64,000 nt of DNA, from the NCBI RefSeq assembly GCF_003710815.1, contig NZ_RHHP01000002.1, forward strand, positions 124,001-188,000, written 5' to 3'. Position 1 is the first letter of the stretch. Each line of letters begins with the position of its first letter. Of the stretch, positions 18,482-27,792 are shown one piece after another. Source of the stretch: Brevibacillus centrosporus. Lineage in GTDB: Bacteria > Bacillota > Bacilli > Brevibacillales > Brevibacillaceae. Under the pieces are notes generated by a model that was given only the letters and a program-made list of their open reading frames with translations, had not been told where the DNA came from and searched no databases. The position numbers were made by a program, and so were the translations under genes.

Positions 18482-19330
18482 CTATTGAATGCGAATATCG
18501 CCTGTCGATGTTTTTACGGAAAGAATGGAACCACCCGAACCAGCCGAAGCTTTCACGTAATGCTCTTCTTTTTCCTCGTAATTCAACCCTGGCCAATCCA
18601 CCGAAATGTCACCTGTATCCGTTTGCAGCTCCAATTTGGCTTCTGCCGGCTTCTTTTCAGTAGATAGACGTATATCTCCCGTATCCGTACGAATATCCAC
18701 ATCGTGTGAAAGCTCGGACAACACTAATTTCGACACGTCCCCTGTACTGCTCTCGATAGTCAGAGCCGATCGAATGTTCAAAAGCTTCATATCCCCGGTA
18801 TCCGTATCGAGAGTGAGCCTGTCTCCCGTAAATCCTGCGATGTCGATATCTCCTGTGCTCGAGGTCACATTTGCTTCCTTGGCTGCGATCGCTTCGCTCT
18901 TGATATCGCCCGTAGCTGTTTCCAGGGAAATGGAATCGTAGACTGCTTCCGGCAGCATGACTTCTACCCGCAATTGGCCATTCCCCATGAAAAACGGTTT
19001 GAACTGCATGGGCTTTCGCACACTCACGCGCAGCATTCCATCTGCGTCCACATTGCTCTCAAATTGAATTCTGTCCACATCGTCTTCTGCCGTTTCCCCT
19101 ACCAGCCGGACCATGGTCGAACCCGTATCGCTCTTTTTGATCAAGACATCCGTCGTGTCGACCGACAAATCCAATGCTTTGACCTTCTGTTCTATGGTTC
19201 GAGCCTCATCGATTGTCTTTAAGGAAAATGCAAACTGCTCCTGCTTGGAAAATAGCCAACCAAGTCCGGCTACTCCAATGATAAAGAGCAGCAAGCAGAG
19301 ACCGAACAGCTTCTTTGCTACGTTTCTCAT
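18482..19330 (-). CDS. DUF4097-family membrane-anchored beta-helix protein
   Basis: 282 aa. One N-terminal transmembrane segment (FGLCLLLFIIGVAGLGWLF, about 9-27), then an extracytoplasmic domain with seven repeats built on TGD[I/M/V] about 15-30 residues apart (ATGDIKS, STGDIDI, DTGDMKL, STGDVSK, DTGDIRL, DTGDISV, STGDIRI). This regular turn motif fits a beta-solenoid. The family is linked to envelope-stress modules; its exact role is unknown. It follows DUF1700 by one base. Confidence 0.82.
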   Translation of the reverse strand: MRNVAKKLFGLCLLLFIIGVAGLGWLFSKQEQFAFSLKTIDEARTIEQKVKALDLSVDTTDVLIKKSDTGSTMVRLVGETAEDDVDRIQFESNVDADGMLRVSVRKPMQFKPFFMGNGQLRVEVMLPEAVYDSISLETATGDIKSEAIAAKEANVTSSTGDIDIAGFTGDRLTLDTDTGDMKLLNIRSALTIESSTGDVSKLVLSELSHDVDIRTDTGDIRLSTEKKPAEAKLELQTDTGDISVDWPGLNYEEKEEHYVKASAGSGGSILSVKTSTGDIRIQ

Positions 19331-19331
19331 T

Positions 19332-19883
19332 TTATTTCCCCCTGATCATTTGCACGTTGAACTGGAGATACCGCAAAAATTGCCGATACATCCATCTAGT
19401 CAGACGCAGCAGGCCGATGATCAGCATGCCACCCAATCCAACAGAGGCCAGACTGCCGAACAGCAAAAAGAGCCTTTCCTGGGATACCGTTGGGATACCG
19501 TACTGAACCACCATCCCCAGCGGCGCCGCCAGTAGAGTCACAGCTACACAATAACAGGAGATCAATACCCCGATCAAAGCCAAGAACGGTCCCAGCACGA
19601 AAATCAAATTAAAAAATCCGAGACTGACAGTGGCCACGATGGCACGCGTCATATTTCCCACGGAAGCGTTTGACTGCGCCTGATTGATCCGGTACCCTGC
19701 AAGCAGCTCACGAGCCAGCAGCTTGGGACTTCCCAATGCCTCTGCGATCTCATGCTCATTTTTTCCTTCCTGTATCCCCATCAAAAAATGCTCGGTATAG
19801 TCTGCCAAAATATCGAGCCGTTCCTTGTCTGGCAATTCGCTTAGCAACGAGCCCATTTCATCCATGAACTCACGTCTCGTCAT
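19332..19883 (-). CDS. DUF1700-family membrane protein (HAAS-type)
   Basis: 183 aa. The N-terminal about 60 residues are soluble and match DUF1700 (EFMDEMGSLLSELPDKER, EIAEALGSPKLLARELL). Two or three hydrophobic segments follow (80-150) and a basic tail. Proteins of this kind sit between a PadR regulator and a DUF4097 protein in many Firmicutes and are thought to act in signalling at the membrane. The ATG at 19883 overlaps padR by 14 nt. Confidence 0.82.
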   Translation of the reverse strand: MTRREFMDEMGSLLSELPDKERLDILADYTEHFLMGIQEGKNEHEIAEALGSPKLLARELLAGYRINQAQSNASVGNMTRAIVATVSLGFFNLIFVLGPFLALIGVLISCYCVAVTLLAAPLGMVVQYGIPTVSQERLFLLFGSLASVGLGGMLIIGLLRLTRWMYRQFLRYLQFNVQMIRGK

Positions 19884-20199
19884 AACCGAGTCCCTCCCCT
19901 ATGATCTGGTTGACACCGCGGTCAAAAATGCGCCACTCCAAAACAAGATCGTTCATGTACTCACGCCCTTGCTTTGTCAACCGGTAGTATTTGCGCGGCG
20001 GCCCTTCCTGTGATTCCATCAGATATGTGGTAAAGTAACCATCCTGAGTCAACCGACGCAGCAAGGGATAGACCGTACCTTCGGCGATGTGAAACTTTTC
20101 CGAGATGCTCGCAACAAGCTCGTAGCCGTACCTGTCACGCTTGGCCGTCAAAACCAAGACACAAAGCTCCAAAACGCCTTTTTTAAATTGCACATTCAA
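19870..20199 (-). CDS. PadR-family transcriptional regulator
   Basis: 109 aa winged-helix repressor. The typical start MNVQFKKGVLELCVL, the helix-turn-helix RYGYELVASISEKFHIAEGTVYPLLRRL and the wing GPPRKYYRLT are all visible. The start is TTG at 20199, chosen because the family begins MN.Q.KKGVLEL. First gene of padR-DUF1700-DUF4097, behind a symmetric GTAC-containing site that it probably binds itself. Confidence 0.92.
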   Translation of the reverse strand: MNVQFKKGVLELCVLVLTAKRDRYGYELVASISEKFHIAEGTVYPLLRRLTQDGYFTTYLMESQEGPPRKYYRLTKQGREYMNDLVLEWRIFDRGVNQIIGEGLGYDET

Positions 20200-20230
20200 T
20201 GTCCATCACCCATGTCAAAGTTTACCAAAC

Positions 20231-20255
20231 AGGTACTGTATATTGCAAGGTACTT
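20231..20255 (-). promoter_or_regulatory. Putative PadR operator
   Basis: Two GGTAC blocks (20232-20236 and 20249-20253) flank an AT-rich centre, giving on the minus strand AGTACCTTGCAATATACAGT plus ACC. The GTAC cores are symmetric about the centre. It lies 32-56 nt before the padR start, where a promoter is expected. Binding is inferred. Confidence 0.5.
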
Positions 20256-20258
20256 TAC

Positions 20259-20298
20259 GAAGAAAAGGACAGGGTGCCTTGCAGCGCCCTGCCCTTGC
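20259..20298 (-). terminator. Terminator after the 5'-nucleotidase gene
   Basis: Minus-strand AGGGCAGGGCGC pairs with GCACCCTGTCCT across a short loop (about 20266-20295), and TTTTCTT follows. It separates the nucleotidase gene from padR. Confidence 0.7.
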
Positions 20299-20307
20299 TA
20301 AACGTCC

Positions 20308-22182
20308 TTATTTGACTTCTACAATGCGACCTTCTACTTTTGGATTGACCACTTGGCGCTTGATCAGTGCTTCTTCTACGACACTGTACATCGACAAGCC
20401 TGTGTTGAAGAATGGCTTTTTGAAGGACTCATAGCCATCTCCGCCAGCTGCCAGGAAGTCAATGGTAGCCACTTTGTACGTTTTGGTCAGGTCAAGCGGC
20501 TTGTCGCCAACTTTTACCTCGATCACACGCTCGCCAGCCGGTTTGGTCGGGTTGTACGAGAAGCTCATGCCGCTGATTTGCGGGAAGCGTCCAGCACCTG
20601 TTTCTACTTGGCTTACCCCGTTTTCCAGTGCTGCTTTCAGCTCTTCACCGGTTACTTCTACGATGGACAAGGTATTGTTTTCAAACGGCAGGAGCGTGTA
20701 CAGGTTTTTCTTGGTGATGTCGCCTGCGTTCAGCTGGGTACGGATTCCTCCGCCATTTGCCAGTGCTACATCTGCTTCATGGCCTTTGATGGACTGCGTG
20801 CGCTCCAGCATGATGTCCGCGATCAGGTTTCCGACGTTGGTTTCTTTCGCACGAACCAGTGCGCGGTCGCCATCCAAAGGTACTTCGGACTTCGCGATCA
20901 CTACGTTCATTACGCTGTCAATCTGAGACACGACGTCTTTTACCATTTTGTCCACTTCTGGATCCGCTTGGACGGTTTCATCGTACTCTTTCAATCCGCC
21001 GGAAAAGGCAACGAGCTCTTCGCCCAGATAGTACAGGTCAGCACGTCCGAGAGACTTGCCGTACTCCCAGTCTTGAACGATGTAGGTGCCGTTTACTACT
21101 TCTGGTGCTTTCAGTGGCGTATGGGAATGACCGCCTACGATCAGATCGATTCCCGGTACGTTTTTCGCGATTTCACGGTCTACGTCCACACCGATATGGG
21201 AGACTACCACTACGTGATCGGCTTCCTTTTTCAGCTCAGGCACGATCGTTTTAGCCACTTCTACCGGGCTTTTGAACGTCAGGCCTTTTACGTTGTTCGG
21301 GTGAGTCAGAACAGGCGTATCTTCTGCTACAAAGCCCACAAACGCGAACTTCTTGCCGCCGATCTCCGCTTTGTACGTCGGTACCAGCAGGTTTTTGCCA
21401 TCTGCGGTAAATACGTTTGCATTGATCACGGGATGATCCAGGGAATCGCGCAGCTTCAGCAATTGCTCGTAGCCAAAATCAAACTCGTGGTTACCAGCCG
21501 TCATCAGCGTGTAGTCCAGGCTGTTGAGGATAGGCAGGATGGACTCCCCTTTGAACTGGTTCACAAATACCGTTCCTTGGAAGGTGTCACCTGCATCCAG
21601 CAGCAAGAAGTTTGGATTTTCCGCGCGCCACTCTTTAATGAGCGTAGCGATTTTTGCATAGCCGAATTCTTTTTGTGCGGTATCTTCTTGGATATGTCCA
21701 TGTGTATCGTTGGTATGAGCAAGCGTGATATGCGTAGTAGCAGCTTCACCCAAAGCGTTGAAGAAATCGCCACGCGTTACTGTCGCTTTGTTTTCCAATG
21801 CGATCTTGTAGCCCAGTTTGCTTGCTACTTCTGCCAGCTTGGTGGAGGTGAGAACTTGCGTTGCTTTTGCCGCATCCTCTGCAGAGACAGCGCCTTGTGC
21901 TTTTGCCCAAGCCAGGTAAGGAGCAGACCAGCTTTCGCCTTTTGCAGGTGCAGCGATTTGTGCGCCTTTCAGTTTTGCAAAGACAACCGTTGCTTCTGCC
22001 AGTGTTACGCTGCGATCCAGAGCCAGATCGCCGTTTTGACCAGCGGAGATGATGGATTTTTTGACCATCCAGTCAGCGTGCTGTACAGGATGAAGCGGTG
22101 CAGCAAATGCAGAGGTAGCCATCATGGAAGCAAAGACCACCGATGCAAAAGCTGTCATCGTGATACGACGTGCCTTTTTCAT
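20308..22182 (-). CDS. Secreted 5'-nucleotidase with N-terminal SLH-like region
   Basis: 624 aa. A signal peptide (about 1-28, cleavage after AFA) is followed by roughly 120 residues of degenerate S-layer-homology type (SVTLAEATVVFAKL, SAPYLAWAKAQG, VTRGDFFNAL), which may hold it to the wall. The calcineurin-like metallophosphatase domain has LAHTNDTHGH, LDAGDTFQG, TAGNHEFDFG, VSHIGVD and GGHSHTPL. The C-terminal 5'-nucleotidase domain has LANGGGIRTQL and FLAAGGDGYESF. It probably frees phosphate and nucleosides outside the cell. ATG 22182 follows GAGGGG; an upstream frame start adds 7 residues. A TATAAT lies at 22235-22240. Confidence 0.92.
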   Translation of the reverse strand: MKKARRITMTAFASVVFASMMATSAFAAPLHPVQHADWMVKKSIISAGQNGDLALDRSVTLAEATVVFAKLKGAQIAAPAKGESWSAPYLAWAKAQGAVSAEDAAKATQVLTSTKLAEVASKLGYKIALENKATVTRGDFFNALGEAATTHITLAHTNDTHGHIQEDTAQKEFGYAKIATLIKEWRAENPNFLLLDAGDTFQGTVFVNQFKGESILPILNSLDYTLMTAGNHEFDFGYEQLLKLRDSLDHPVINANVFTADGKNLLVPTYKAEIGGKKFAFVGFVAEDTPVLTHPNNVKGLTFKSPVEVAKTIVPELKKEADHVVVVSHIGVDVDREIAKNVPGIDLIVGGHSHTPLKAPEVVNGTYIVQDWEYGKSLGRADLYYLGEELVAFSGGLKEYDETVQADPEVDKMVKDVVSQIDSVMNVVIAKSEVPLDGDRALVRAKETNVGNLIADIMLERTQSIKGHEADVALANGGGIRTQLNAGDITKKNLYTLLPFENNTLSIVEVTGEELKAALENGVSQVETGAGRFPQISGMSFSYNPTKPAGERVIEVKVGDKPLDLTKTYKVATIDFLAAGGDGYESFKKPFFNTGLSMYSVVEEALIKRQVVNPKVEGRIVEVK

Positions 22183-22272
22183 TTGGGAATTCCCCTCTCT
22201 CATATGTATCTATATTGATAGAATTTCCTTGTCCATTATAGCAAAATTTACTAGGCCATTGGTGAGAATTAT

Positions 22273-23067
22273 CTAATTTTTCGACACGAAACGGACGATT
22301 GCTTCTGTCAGCTGTTCCGGTGCCTCCAGCATCCCCATATGACCAGCACCCTGCAGTTTCACTTGCTCGATGTTTTCCCCATTTGCAGTGAACGTTTTTT
22401 CAGCAGGAATGATTTGATCCTCTTCACCCGCGACTAATAGCACAGGGAGCTTCGTTTGCTGCAGAACTTCGGTACGATCTACGCGATCGCGCATCCCTTT
22501 TAATGTCTGAATGGCTCCGACTGGCTTCGTGAACAGTCCGATCTCCTTTGCCAGCTGCACGTTTTCAGGCATCGTCGCCACATGTCCAGGCGCAAACAGT
22601 TTCGGGATCAGTGCCTTGATAAATGGCTCCATGCCGTTTTCCCGAATGTTTTCAGCCCCTTTGTCCCGATTTGCCTTCGTTGCCTCATCGTCTGGATAGC
22701 CTGTCGAATGAATCAGCCCAAAGCTGGCCAGCTTGTCCGGATACTTCTGCGCGAAGGCGAGGGTCACATACCCGCCCAGTGAATGCCCAAACAAATGAAT
22801 GGGTCCCACCCCAAGCTTGTCCACAAACTGGGCGAGATCTTCTGCAAATGTTTCCATCGAATACGTCTCTTCTGGAGCGGAGCTGCCCCCATGACCTCTC
22901 AAATCAACCGCGATGACGCGAAAGGATGGAGAAAGCGCAGGCAGAACTTTCTGCCAATAACCAGAGCTGCCGCAAAAACCGTGCAGCAAAACGACCGTTT
23001 TCGTGCCGCTGCCTTCCTCCTGATAGACGACATGCACGTCATTTTCGAGCTGTATCTGTTTTTCCAA
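22273..23067 (-). CDS. Alpha/beta-fold hydrolase
   Basis: 264 aa. HG oxyanion region VVLLHGFCGSSGYW, DLRGHGGS, nucleophile elbow LFGHSLGGY (Ser), acid Asp in VAGEEDQIIP and His in GAGHMGMLE form the usual triad. The substrate is unknown; the sequence style resembles esterases and MenH/RsbQ-like enzymes. I start at TTG 23067 because AAAGGAAGA precedes it and the protein then begins like its family; the frame is open to 23145, where residues look non-coding. Confidence 0.85.
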   Translation of the reverse strand: MEKQIQLENDVHVVYQEEGSGTKTVVLLHGFCGSSGYWQKVLPALSPSFRVIAVDLRGHGGSSAPEETYSMETFAEDLAQFVDKLGVGPIHLFGHSLGGYVTLAFAQKYPDKLASFGLIHSTGYPDDEATKANRDKGAENIRENGMEPFIKALIPKLFAPGHVATMPENVQLAKEIGLFTKPVGAIQTLKGMRDRVDRTEVLQQTKLPVLLVAGEEDQIIPAEKTFTANGENIEQVKLQGAGHMGMLEAPEQLTEAIVRFVSKN

Positions 23068-23177
23068 ATGTGATCTTCCTTTCCAGGCTTTTTTCAATAG
23101 AGCTTTCAAAGGATAGTATTCCCTCTTTTGGTGGGGCTCGTACACAAGAGATCGAACAGCCGGTAGTCAGTCCCGGA

Positions 23178-23666
23178 CTAGGAACTCAGGGGCAGGTAGA
23201 TTTCGTACGCATTTTCTTTGCGCTCGGAAGCATGCACCGAGGGGACGAACCGATCGTCGTACCGCTCCATACGCAGCGCTTGCTCATCTACCAGATGCCC
23301 ATTGTCTTTCACCCATTGGAACGCACCGAGATACGTTTGCTGCACCTGCTCCATGGGGCCTTCATGCCTAAAACGGGCATAGGTCTTCTCGGGCAGCGTC
23401 AAACCGACCATACCTGCGGGAATCTGGGCAAAGGCTTCCACTTCGACAGCGATGTACTCCGTAAAGAATTGGTACTTCTGATTTTCGCTGCTAATGTCGT
23501 AACGGACATGCGGGTCGATCACTTGGGCAATTTCTGGCTGTCTTTGCAAAAACATTTCCCATACTTTTGGCATTTCTGCAACCAGGGCTGGGAAAGTCCC
23601 TGAAAAGCTCACTCCAATCAGCAACTTCTGCGGTACGACCACGATGCTCCCTTCCACCTGCTTCAC
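23178..23666 (-). CDS. GyrI/AraC effector-binding-domain protein
   Basis: 162 aa, made only of a GyrI-like effector-binding fold: N-terminal strand VPQKLLIGVSFSGTFP, central YDISSENQKYQFFTEYIAVEVEA, then LPEKTYARFRHEG and the closing strand YEIYLPL. Such stand-alone domains bind or sequester hydrophobic ligands. The start is GTG 23666. It is followed after 110 nt by the hydrolase gene; no link in function is evident. Confidence 0.75.
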   Translation of the reverse strand: MKQVEGSIVVVPQKLLIGVSFSGTFPALVAEMPKVWEMFLQRQPEIAQVIDPHVRYDISSENQKYQFFTEYIAVEVEAFAQIPAGMVGLTLPEKTYARFRHEGPMEQVQQTYLGAFQWVKDNGHLVDEQALRMERYDDRFVPSVHASERKENAYEIYLPLSS

Positions 23667-23720
23667 GCCCCTATTCCCATTTTTTTCTTCTATTTTACCA
23701 TAGTCGAAAGGACAACTCGC

Positions 23721-23759
23721 AAAAAAAGAAAGCCTCTCCTGATCCGTTCAGGAGAAGCT
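23721..23759 (-). terminator. Terminator of the hemAXCDBL operon
   Basis: Minus-strand AGCTTCTCCTGA pairs with TCAGGAGAGGCT (one G-U) around a 5-nt loop at 23731-23759, then a T-rich tail at 23721-23730. Confidence 0.9.
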
Positions 23760-23772
23760 CTCAGTATACTTC

Positions 23773-25056
23773 CTACAGTTTTTTCATCGCTTGATAGCTT
23801 GCTTCAATCGTTCTTTCGATATCCGCTTCCGTGTGTGCCAGGGAGACAAACATGCCTTCAAATTGGGACGGTGGGATCATGATGCCTTCCTCCAGCAGAT
23901 GGCTGAAGTAGGAAGAGAACCGCTCCAGATCGGAGGTTTTGGCTGTCTCGTAGTTGATAACCGGTGTATCGGTAAAGAACAGACAGACCATGGATCCAAC
24001 GCGATTGAGCGTATGCGGGATGCCGAGCTTCGCAGCATTGTCCGCCAAGCCTTCTGCCAGACGCGCGGACAGCTTTTCTAGATACTCGTAAGCGCCCGGT
24101 TTGCTGAGCTCTTGCAGCGTAGTCAGACCCGCAGCCATTGCCAGCGGGTTGCCGGAGAGCGTCCCTGCCTGATAGATAGGACCGGCCGGTGCGATTTGCT
24201 GCATGATTTCCCGTTTGCCGCCATATGCCCCGACTGGCAGTCCGCCACCGATCACTTTCCCCATCGTGGTCAGATCAGGTGTAATGCCAAACAGCTCCTG
24301 CGCTCCACCGCGTGCGACACGGAAGCCTGTCATCACTTCATCGAAAATGAGCAGTGTTCCGTATTGCTGTGTGATCTCACGCAAGCCTTCCAGGAAACCT
24401 GCAATCGGAGGAACTACCCCCATGTTGCCGCCGATCGGCTCGACGATCACTGCAGCGATATCGTCTCCATACGAGGAGAAAGCAAGCTTTACGCTTTCCA
24501 AATCGTTGTACGGAACGGTAATGGTATTGATCGCGGTTCCTTCAGGTACGCCTGGGCTGTCAGGCAGTCCGAGCGTCGCGACACCGGAACCGGCCTTGAT
24601 CAGAAGGCTATCGGCATGACCGTGATAGCAGCCTTCGAATTTCATGATTTTATTGCGCTTGGTGTAGCCGCGAGCGAGACGCAATGCGCTCATCGTCGCT
24701 TCCGTACCGGAGTTTACCATCCGTACCACTTCTACCGATGGCACCAGCTCGCATACGAGCTTTGCCATTTCGGTTTCGCGCTCGGTTGGTGCACCAAAGC
24801 TCGTTCCAAGTGCTGCGACTTCCGTAATCGCTGACAGCACGCGTGGATGCGCATGTCCGAGAATCAGCGGACCCCAGGATCCGATGTAATCAATATAGCT
24901 GTTGCCGTCTACATCAAAGATATGGGAGCCTTCTCCCTTTTCGATGTAAACCGGGTTGCCACCTACACTTTTGAAAGCACGTACCGGGCTGTTAACCCCG
25001 CCTGGAATGTAGTGCTGTGCTTCCGCAAAGAGCTGTGTCGATTTTTCTCTCTTCAT
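23773..25056 (-). CDS. hemL: Glutamate-1-semialdehyde 2,1-aminomutase
   Basis: PLP enzyme making 5-aminolevulinate from glutamate semialdehyde. 427 aa. Start region [16 protein letters not shown]-lysine in [37 protein letters not shown]. Last gene of the hem operon, 7 nt after hemB; ATG 25056. Confidence 0.98.
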   Translation of the reverse strand: MKREKSTQLFAEAQHYIPGGVNSPVRAFKSVGGNPVYIEKGEGSHIFDVDGNSYIDYIGSWGPLILGHAHPRVLSAITEVAALGTSFGAPTERETEMAKLVCELVPSVEVVRMVNSGTEATMSALRLARGYTKRNKIMKFEGCYHGHADSLLIKAGSGVATLGLPDSPGVPEGTAINTITVPYNDLESVKLAFSSYGDDIAAVIVEPIGGNMGVVPPIAGFLEGLREITQQYGTLLIFDEVMTGFRVARGGAQELFGITPDLTTMGKVIGGGLPVGAYGGKREIMQQIAPAGPIYQAGTLSGNPLAMAAGLTTLQELSKPGAYEYLEKLSARLAEGLADNAAKLGIPHTLNRVGSMVCLFFTDTPVINYETAKTSDLERFSSYFSHLLEEGIMIPPSQFEGMFVSLAHTEADIERTIEASYQAMKKL

Positions 25057-25063
25057 GCTCTCG

Positions 25064-26038
25064 TCACCCTTTCAGCCATTTGGAAACGTCTTTGGCGTGA
25101 TATGTAATGATCAGATCGGCACCCGCACGCTTGAAGCCGACCAATGTCTCCATCACGATACGCTCTTCATCGATCCAGCCATTGGCAGCTGCTGCCTTCA
25201 CCATGGAGTACTCGCCGCTCACGTTGTAAGCCACGATAGGCTGGTTGAAGTTTTCACGCAGACGCACCACCATGTCCATGAAAGCCAAGCCTGGCTTGAC
25301 GATCAAGAAGTCCGCGCCCTCTTTTACGTCAGAGGCAGCTTCACGCAAGCCTTCACGCGAGTTGGACGGATCCATTTGATACGTTTTGCGGTCGCCGAAC
25401 TGTGGAGCAGAATTCGCTGCATCGCGGAAAGGACCGTAGAAAGCAGAAGCGTATTTAACCGCATAGGACATGATCGGAATATGCGTAAAGCCAGCTTCGT
25501 CGAGCGCTTCACGGATGGCAATCACAAAGCCGTCCATCATGTTGGAAGGCGCGATGATGTCAGCTCCGGCCCTCGCTTGGGATACAGCCGTTTGCGCCAA
25601 AAGCTTGAGCGACTCGTCGTTATCCACATCTCCATCGTGGATGACGCCACAGTGTCCGTGATCGGTGTACTCACACAGGCAGGTGTCCGCGATCACGATC
25701 ATTTCTGGGTAAGCTTCTTTAATCAGACGAATCGCCTGCTGGGTAATCGCACTGTCATCGTATGCGCCAGTACCGCACGCATCTTTCGCTTCCGGTACAC
25801 CAAACATGATGACCGATTCAATACCTGCCGCAACGACTTCCTTCATCTCGATTGCCAGTTGATCCAGGGAAAACTGGTACACACCTGGCATGGAAGGAAT
25901 CTCTTTTTTCACATTGCTTCCTTCTACAACGAACAGCGGGTAGATCAGGTCCTCCATCCGTACGTGGTTTTCCCGAACCAGATTGCGCATGGCCGCACTA
26001 CTACGCAGGCGGCGATGACGATCAAATGTTTGTGCCAT
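25064..26038 (-). CDS. hemB: Delta-aminolevulinic acid dehydratase (porphobilinogen synthase)
   Basis: Joins two 5-aminolevulinates into porphobilinogen. 324 aa. The metal site [14 protein letters not shown] keeps three cysteines, so it is the zinc type. The two active-site lysines lie in [13 protein letters not shown] and [14 protein letters not shown] 26038 has GGGAGGGAA upstream and overlaps hemD by 17 nt. Confidence 0.98.
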   Translation of the reverse strand: MAQTFDRHRRLRSSAAMRNLVRENHVRMEDLIYPLFVVEGSNVKKEIPSMPGVYQFSLDQLAIEMKEVVAAGIESVIMFGVPEAKDACGTGAYDDSAITQQAIRLIKEAYPEMIVIADTCLCEYTDHGHCGVIHDGDVDNDESLKLLAQTAVSQARAGADIIAPSNMMDGFVIAIREALDEAGFTHIPIMSYAVKYASAFYGPFRDAANSAPQFGDRKTYQMDPSNSREGLREAASDVKEGADFLIVKPGLAFMDMVVRLRENFNQPIVAYNVSGEYSMVKAAAANGWIDEERIVMETLVGFKRAGADLIITYHAKDVSKWLKG

Positions 26039-26846
26039 GTCTATTCCCTCCCAGTTTCTCTATCAAAGCTGTAAGCAAGCCCTCCACAGTAAACTCCGTT
26101 GCGACCACTTGAACCTTCAGCCCGTTTTTCTGTGCCGTTTCCGCTGTGATAGGACCGATGCAGGCGATTGTCACCTGATCGAGCCATCCTTCCTGGGCAA
26201 AAGGAGCCATGGCCTGCACAAAATGAGTCACGGTGGAAGAGCTGGTAAACAGGATTCCATCAATGTCGTGGTTATGAATGCGCCGAGCCGCTTCAGGTGC
26301 CAGCCCAGCATCGATGACGGTATGATACACATCTACTTCCGTCACTTCCAATCCTAGTCGAACCAGTTCTTGCGGCAAAGTTTTGCGAGCAATGTCCGCC
26401 CTTGGGAGCAGCACACGCTGACCGGGAACAAGCCGATCATGCAAGCTCGAAAGCAGCCCTTCTGCTACATAATCCGAAGGGATGACAGCAACGCTCAGCC
26501 CCTCTTTTTGCAAAGCTGCGGCTGTTTTCGGGCCAACTGCTGCCACCTCGGCATGGATCATTTCGATTCCAGCTCCGACGGCTCGCATCCGCTCCAAAAA
26601 GAACTGAACGCCATTCACACTGGTAAAGATCAGCCAGTCAAACGTCTCGAGCTGAGCAATCGCTTCATCCACCTGACTTGGATCATCGGGCGCAACCATT
26701 TTCAGAAGAGGAAAGGCATAAGCCTCTCCTCCCAGAGCCTCTATCTTTCCAACGAGCTCCCGCACCTGGCTGCGAGCCCTCGTGACCATGATGCGCTTGC
26801 CTGCCAGCGGTCCAGCAGATTCGAGCTGCGCATCTGTCATACTCAT
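26022..26846 (-). CDS. hemD: Uroporphyrinogen-III synthase
   Basis: Cyclises hydroxymethylbilane with ring D inversion. 274 aa, a poorly conserved family: two alternating alpha/beta lobes, with [16 protein letters not shown] at the start, [16 protein letters not shown], and [14 protein letters not shown] and [17 protein letters not shown] in the second half. ATG 26846 overlaps the hemC stop (ATGA). Context between hemC and hemB supports the call. Confidence 0.94.
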   Translation of the reverse strand: MSMTDAQLESAGPLAGKRIMVTRARSQVRELVGKIEALGGEAYAFPLLKMVAPDDPSQVDEAIAQLETFDWLIFTSVNGVQFFLERMRAVGAGIEMIHAEVAAVGPKTAAALQKEGLSVAVIPSDYVAEGLLSSLHDRLVPGQRVLLPRADIARKTLPQELVRLGLEVTEVDVYHTVIDAGLAPEAARRIHNHDIDGILFTSSSTVTHFVQAMAPFAQEGWLDQVTIACIGPITAETAQKNGLKVQVVATEFTVEGLLTALIEKLGGNRHGTNI

Positions 26847-27772
26847 TGCTCATTCTCCCGCAGCACTTGGGCCAGCACCTCTCCGGCGCCTTGGGCAAGC
26901 AGTGCTTCCGCTACTTGTATGCCCAGAGCAACAGGATCCGTGCCGCTCGCGGTATTTTTAAACATTTGCTTGCCATCCGGGGAACCGACCATTCCTGTCA
27001 TCGTGATCAGGTCGCCTTCTCCGATCGTCGCATACGCACCGATCGGCACCTGGCAGCCGCCCTGCAGCTTGTGCAGGAAGCTGCGTTCAGCTGTTACCGC
27101 CAATCTCGTCGGTTGATGATCCAGCTGACGCAGCAGCTCTAGCGTCTCTGTATCATCAGCACGGCATTCGATTGCGAGTGCACCCTGCCCTACTGCAGGC
27201 AAAGAGATTTCGACTGGCAGGTACTGAGAGATCGTTCCATCGAAGCTCGCACGCTCCAATCCAGCTGCGGCCAGGATGATCCCGTCGAAGTTTCCTTCCG
27301 CAAGCTTGCGCATACGCGTGTCGATGTTTCCGCGCAAGGACTCGATCTGGATGTCAGGACGATACGCCATCAGCTGTGCGGCACGGCGCAGACTGCTCGT
27401 TCCCACAATCGCTCCTTCCGGGAGTTCATCCAGCGTTTTTCCGTCCTTCGAGAGCAGTACATCTCGCGGATCCACCCGTTTGGGAATCGCGCCAATGACC
27501 AGCCCCTCCGGAAGCTCAGCAGGCATGTCCTTCAAGCTGTGTACGGCAAAATCCGTTTCTTTATCATACAGAGACTGTTCAATCTCTTTTACAAACAAGC
27601 CTTTTCCCCCGACCTTGGACAAGGTCACATCGAGGATGCGGTCGCCCTTGGTCACGATCTCATGCAGAGCAAAATCCGCTTCCGGCGCGATCTCCTTCAG
27701 ACGGTCTACCACCCAATTCGTCTGAATCAGCGCCAATCTGCTGCGCCGCGTACCCACGTTCCATTTTTTCAT
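26843..27772 (-). CDS. hemC: Porphobilinogen deaminase (hydroxymethylbilane synthase)
   Basis: Polymerises four porphobilinogens. 309 aa. VGTRRSRLALIQTNWV at the start, TSSLRRAAQL, and the dipyrromethane-cofactor cysteine in LQGGCQVPIGAYA. ATG 27772, 20 nt after hemX. Confidence 0.98.
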   Translation of the reverse strand: MKKWNVGTRRSRLALIQTNWVVDRLKEIAPEADFALHEIVTKGDRILDVTLSKVGGKGLFVKEIEQSLYDKETDFAVHSLKDMPAELPEGLVIGAIPKRVDPRDVLLSKDGKTLDELPEGAIVGTSSLRRAAQLMAYRPDIQIESLRGNIDTRMRKLAEGNFDGIILAAAGLERASFDGTISQYLPVEISLPAVGQGALAIECRADDTETLELLRQLDHQPTRLAVTAERSFLHKLQGGCQVPIGAYATIGEGDLITMTGMVGSPDGKQMFKNTASGTDPVALGIQVAEALLAQGAGEVLAQVLRENEQ

Positions 27773-27792
27773 GACTGCCTCCTAGAACAGCT

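Noticed and set aside
20353-22218. 621-codon plus-strand frame over the 5'-nucleotidase gene
   Set aside because: Exact antisense of a complete metallophosphatase; composition (Cys, Phe, Arg) is that of a mirror frame.
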